This document shows positions 62,948 to 64,000 of a DNA stretch of 64,000 nucleotides, one piece after another; the stretch's first letter is position 1, and every line of letters begins with the position of its first letter. The DNA lies in the NCBI GenBank assembly GCA_036583965.1, contig JAZBQD010000014.1, positions 67,114,395 to 67,178,394 of the forward strand. The letters are read 5' to 3'. Made by a program: the position numbers and the translations under genes. A model generated the notes under the pieces. It was not told the DNA's origin. It saw only the letters and a program-made list of their open reading frames with translations, and did not search any database. Source of the stretch: Prunella strophiata (Eukaryota; Chordata; Aves; Passeriformes; Prunellidae).

Positions 62948-64000
62948 AAAAAACCAAAACCCACTCAGAAGGGGTTTTCATTTCCTTCCTGCAAAACATT
63001 CCTAGAGCCATTCCCAACCATTCCTTCTCTCACACTTCTGAAACATTTGATGTGCATCTGTTGAGCTGCTTCAGGCAAGCCAGGACTACAGCCAATTTTC
63101 CCTTATAGACCATCATAACACAGAATCTTGGTTTATTGAACATTATTTGTGACAATACCATCAAAAACTGAGTTGATCAAAAGGGTTCTAGTACTCAAAT
63201 CCTCCATATTTCAGAGCCTGGTTCCCTCAGACATCAGCGTTCCAGTTGTGTGGTAGATTTCTAAATACTTTTAAGTTTTTTGCTCAAAATAGCTTCTGAA
63301 AGAAAATATGCAGAAAGTGAGTACTGAAGGAAGAGCAGAAATTCTGTTTAGAAGAGAGCACAGAATAATCTTGATTACCTGTAGATTTCCCAACTAGAAA
63401 ATCACAGCCCTTCAAAGGCAATTTGAACACAGGTGTATGTACAAGGTACTGTCATAAGTAATTCACATTACTACATTTCCTCTGCTTTAATCAATTGCAT
63501 TGTTTTCTGCATTAAGAAAAATACTTATTTCCTTACTGTTTTCCAATAATTCCTTGATTTAAGGTTCTCATTGCTTCTGCTCTCTGTGATTTGAATTCAG
63601 ACACAGAGTTGGGAGCAGCAGAGTCCTGGTTTGTGCAGGAGGCACAGTCAAGAATGAAGGTGTAAAATGTAAAGTTGTGTCCCAGTGGTTTGCCTACCTT
63701 GATGCAACAGCTTATAAGATGATTTGTTAGAGGTAGAATGCTTTACATAAACTGTTTCCCCTCCTAAGAACACCATTAGAATTTCCTTTCTCTCTATTTT
63801 CCACATGCCACTTTCACCACGGCAGAATCTGAGCACCTTCCCATAGTGCATGAGAGAATATGAGCAACATCTGTGGCAGGTGGTTTGCTCTTTATCTCAT
63901 CTTCTCCCCAGAGAGAGCTCTGTGTGTAGTGGATAGGAATATAAATAATAGATTATTCCTCACTTAGTCAAACCAGGGGAGAAAAAAAAAAAAAAAAGGT
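61981..64000. other. Unique noncoding sequence, no gene recognised
   Basis: AT-rich sequence with T19 at 62260-62278, the 47-A tract at 62899-62945, and a run of 17 A ending two bases before the window end. No exon is recognised; the 114-codon minus-strand frame at 62620-62964 starts inside the A tract and is spurious. Confidence 0.6.
62899..62945. repeat. Poly(A), 47 nt
   Basis: Uninterrupted A47 preceded by CTGGCC and followed by CC-A6-CC-A4-CCC. There is no AATAAA just upstream and no recognisable retrocopy before it. Confidence 0.95.

Overview
This 64 kb window reads as vertebrate nuclear DNA from a bird, most likely a songbird. The evidence is AT-rich sequence with scattered CpGs, CR1 LINE 3' ends carrying the avian tail form (ATTCTRTGATT type), and at least one LTR fragment that I recognise from memory as a passerine-type endogenous retrovirus LTR. 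Short T/G-rich tracts typical of finch-like genomes also recur. There are no bacterial features: no operons, no ribosome-binding sites, no long open reading frames. The longest open frames are about 100 to 160 codons and are explained by chance, simple repeats or CR1 sequence. I could not recognise a single coding exon, tRNA, rRNA or known small RNA. The window is either a gene desert or the inside of a very large intron.

Layout: 1-4.9 kb is unique sequence with a 43-bp tandem duplication, a CTCF-like motif and a long TTCTC array. 5-9.1 kb is unique sequence with an ancient CR1-like fragment. 9.1-9.6 kb is a decayed LTR whose promoter region holds a 99-bp TTTATA array and, further on, an ATA array. 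9.6-19.4 kb is mostly unique, with an old CR1-like piece near 11.3 kb and a minus-strand CR1 3' end near 13.6 kb. 19.4-19.8 kb is a plus-strand CR1 3' end that runs straight into 46 T.

The most gene-like or regulatory-like stretch is 22.2-24.8 kb. It holds a perfect RFX X-box palindrome inside a homeodomain-rich block, a GC-rich pocket with a good splice-donor match, and non-repetitive blocks that resemble conserved noncoding elements. 25-41.5 kb is almost featureless unique sequence with small tandem repeats, long homopolymers and a possible old interspersed repeat near 35.3 kb. 41.5-42.1 kb is a second probable LTR-derived segment with a 12-bp minisatellite and an AT-rich block. The rest holds a minus-strand CR1 near 44.3 kb, a 45-bp perfect tandem duplication (49.8 kb), a 27-nt palindrome (50.4 kb), a 590-bp plus-strand CR1 (55.2-55.8 kb), a 107-bp ATA array (56.3 kb), a possible conserved block (58.4 kb), a second X-box (61.97 kb) and a 47-A tract (62.9 kb).

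No genes work together here. The only functional hypotheses the sequence supports are cis-regulatory ones: two RFX-type X-boxes, one CTCF-like site and several enhancer-like blocks. All repeat-family calls rest on pattern memory without a database search. I did not find a convincing new biological system.
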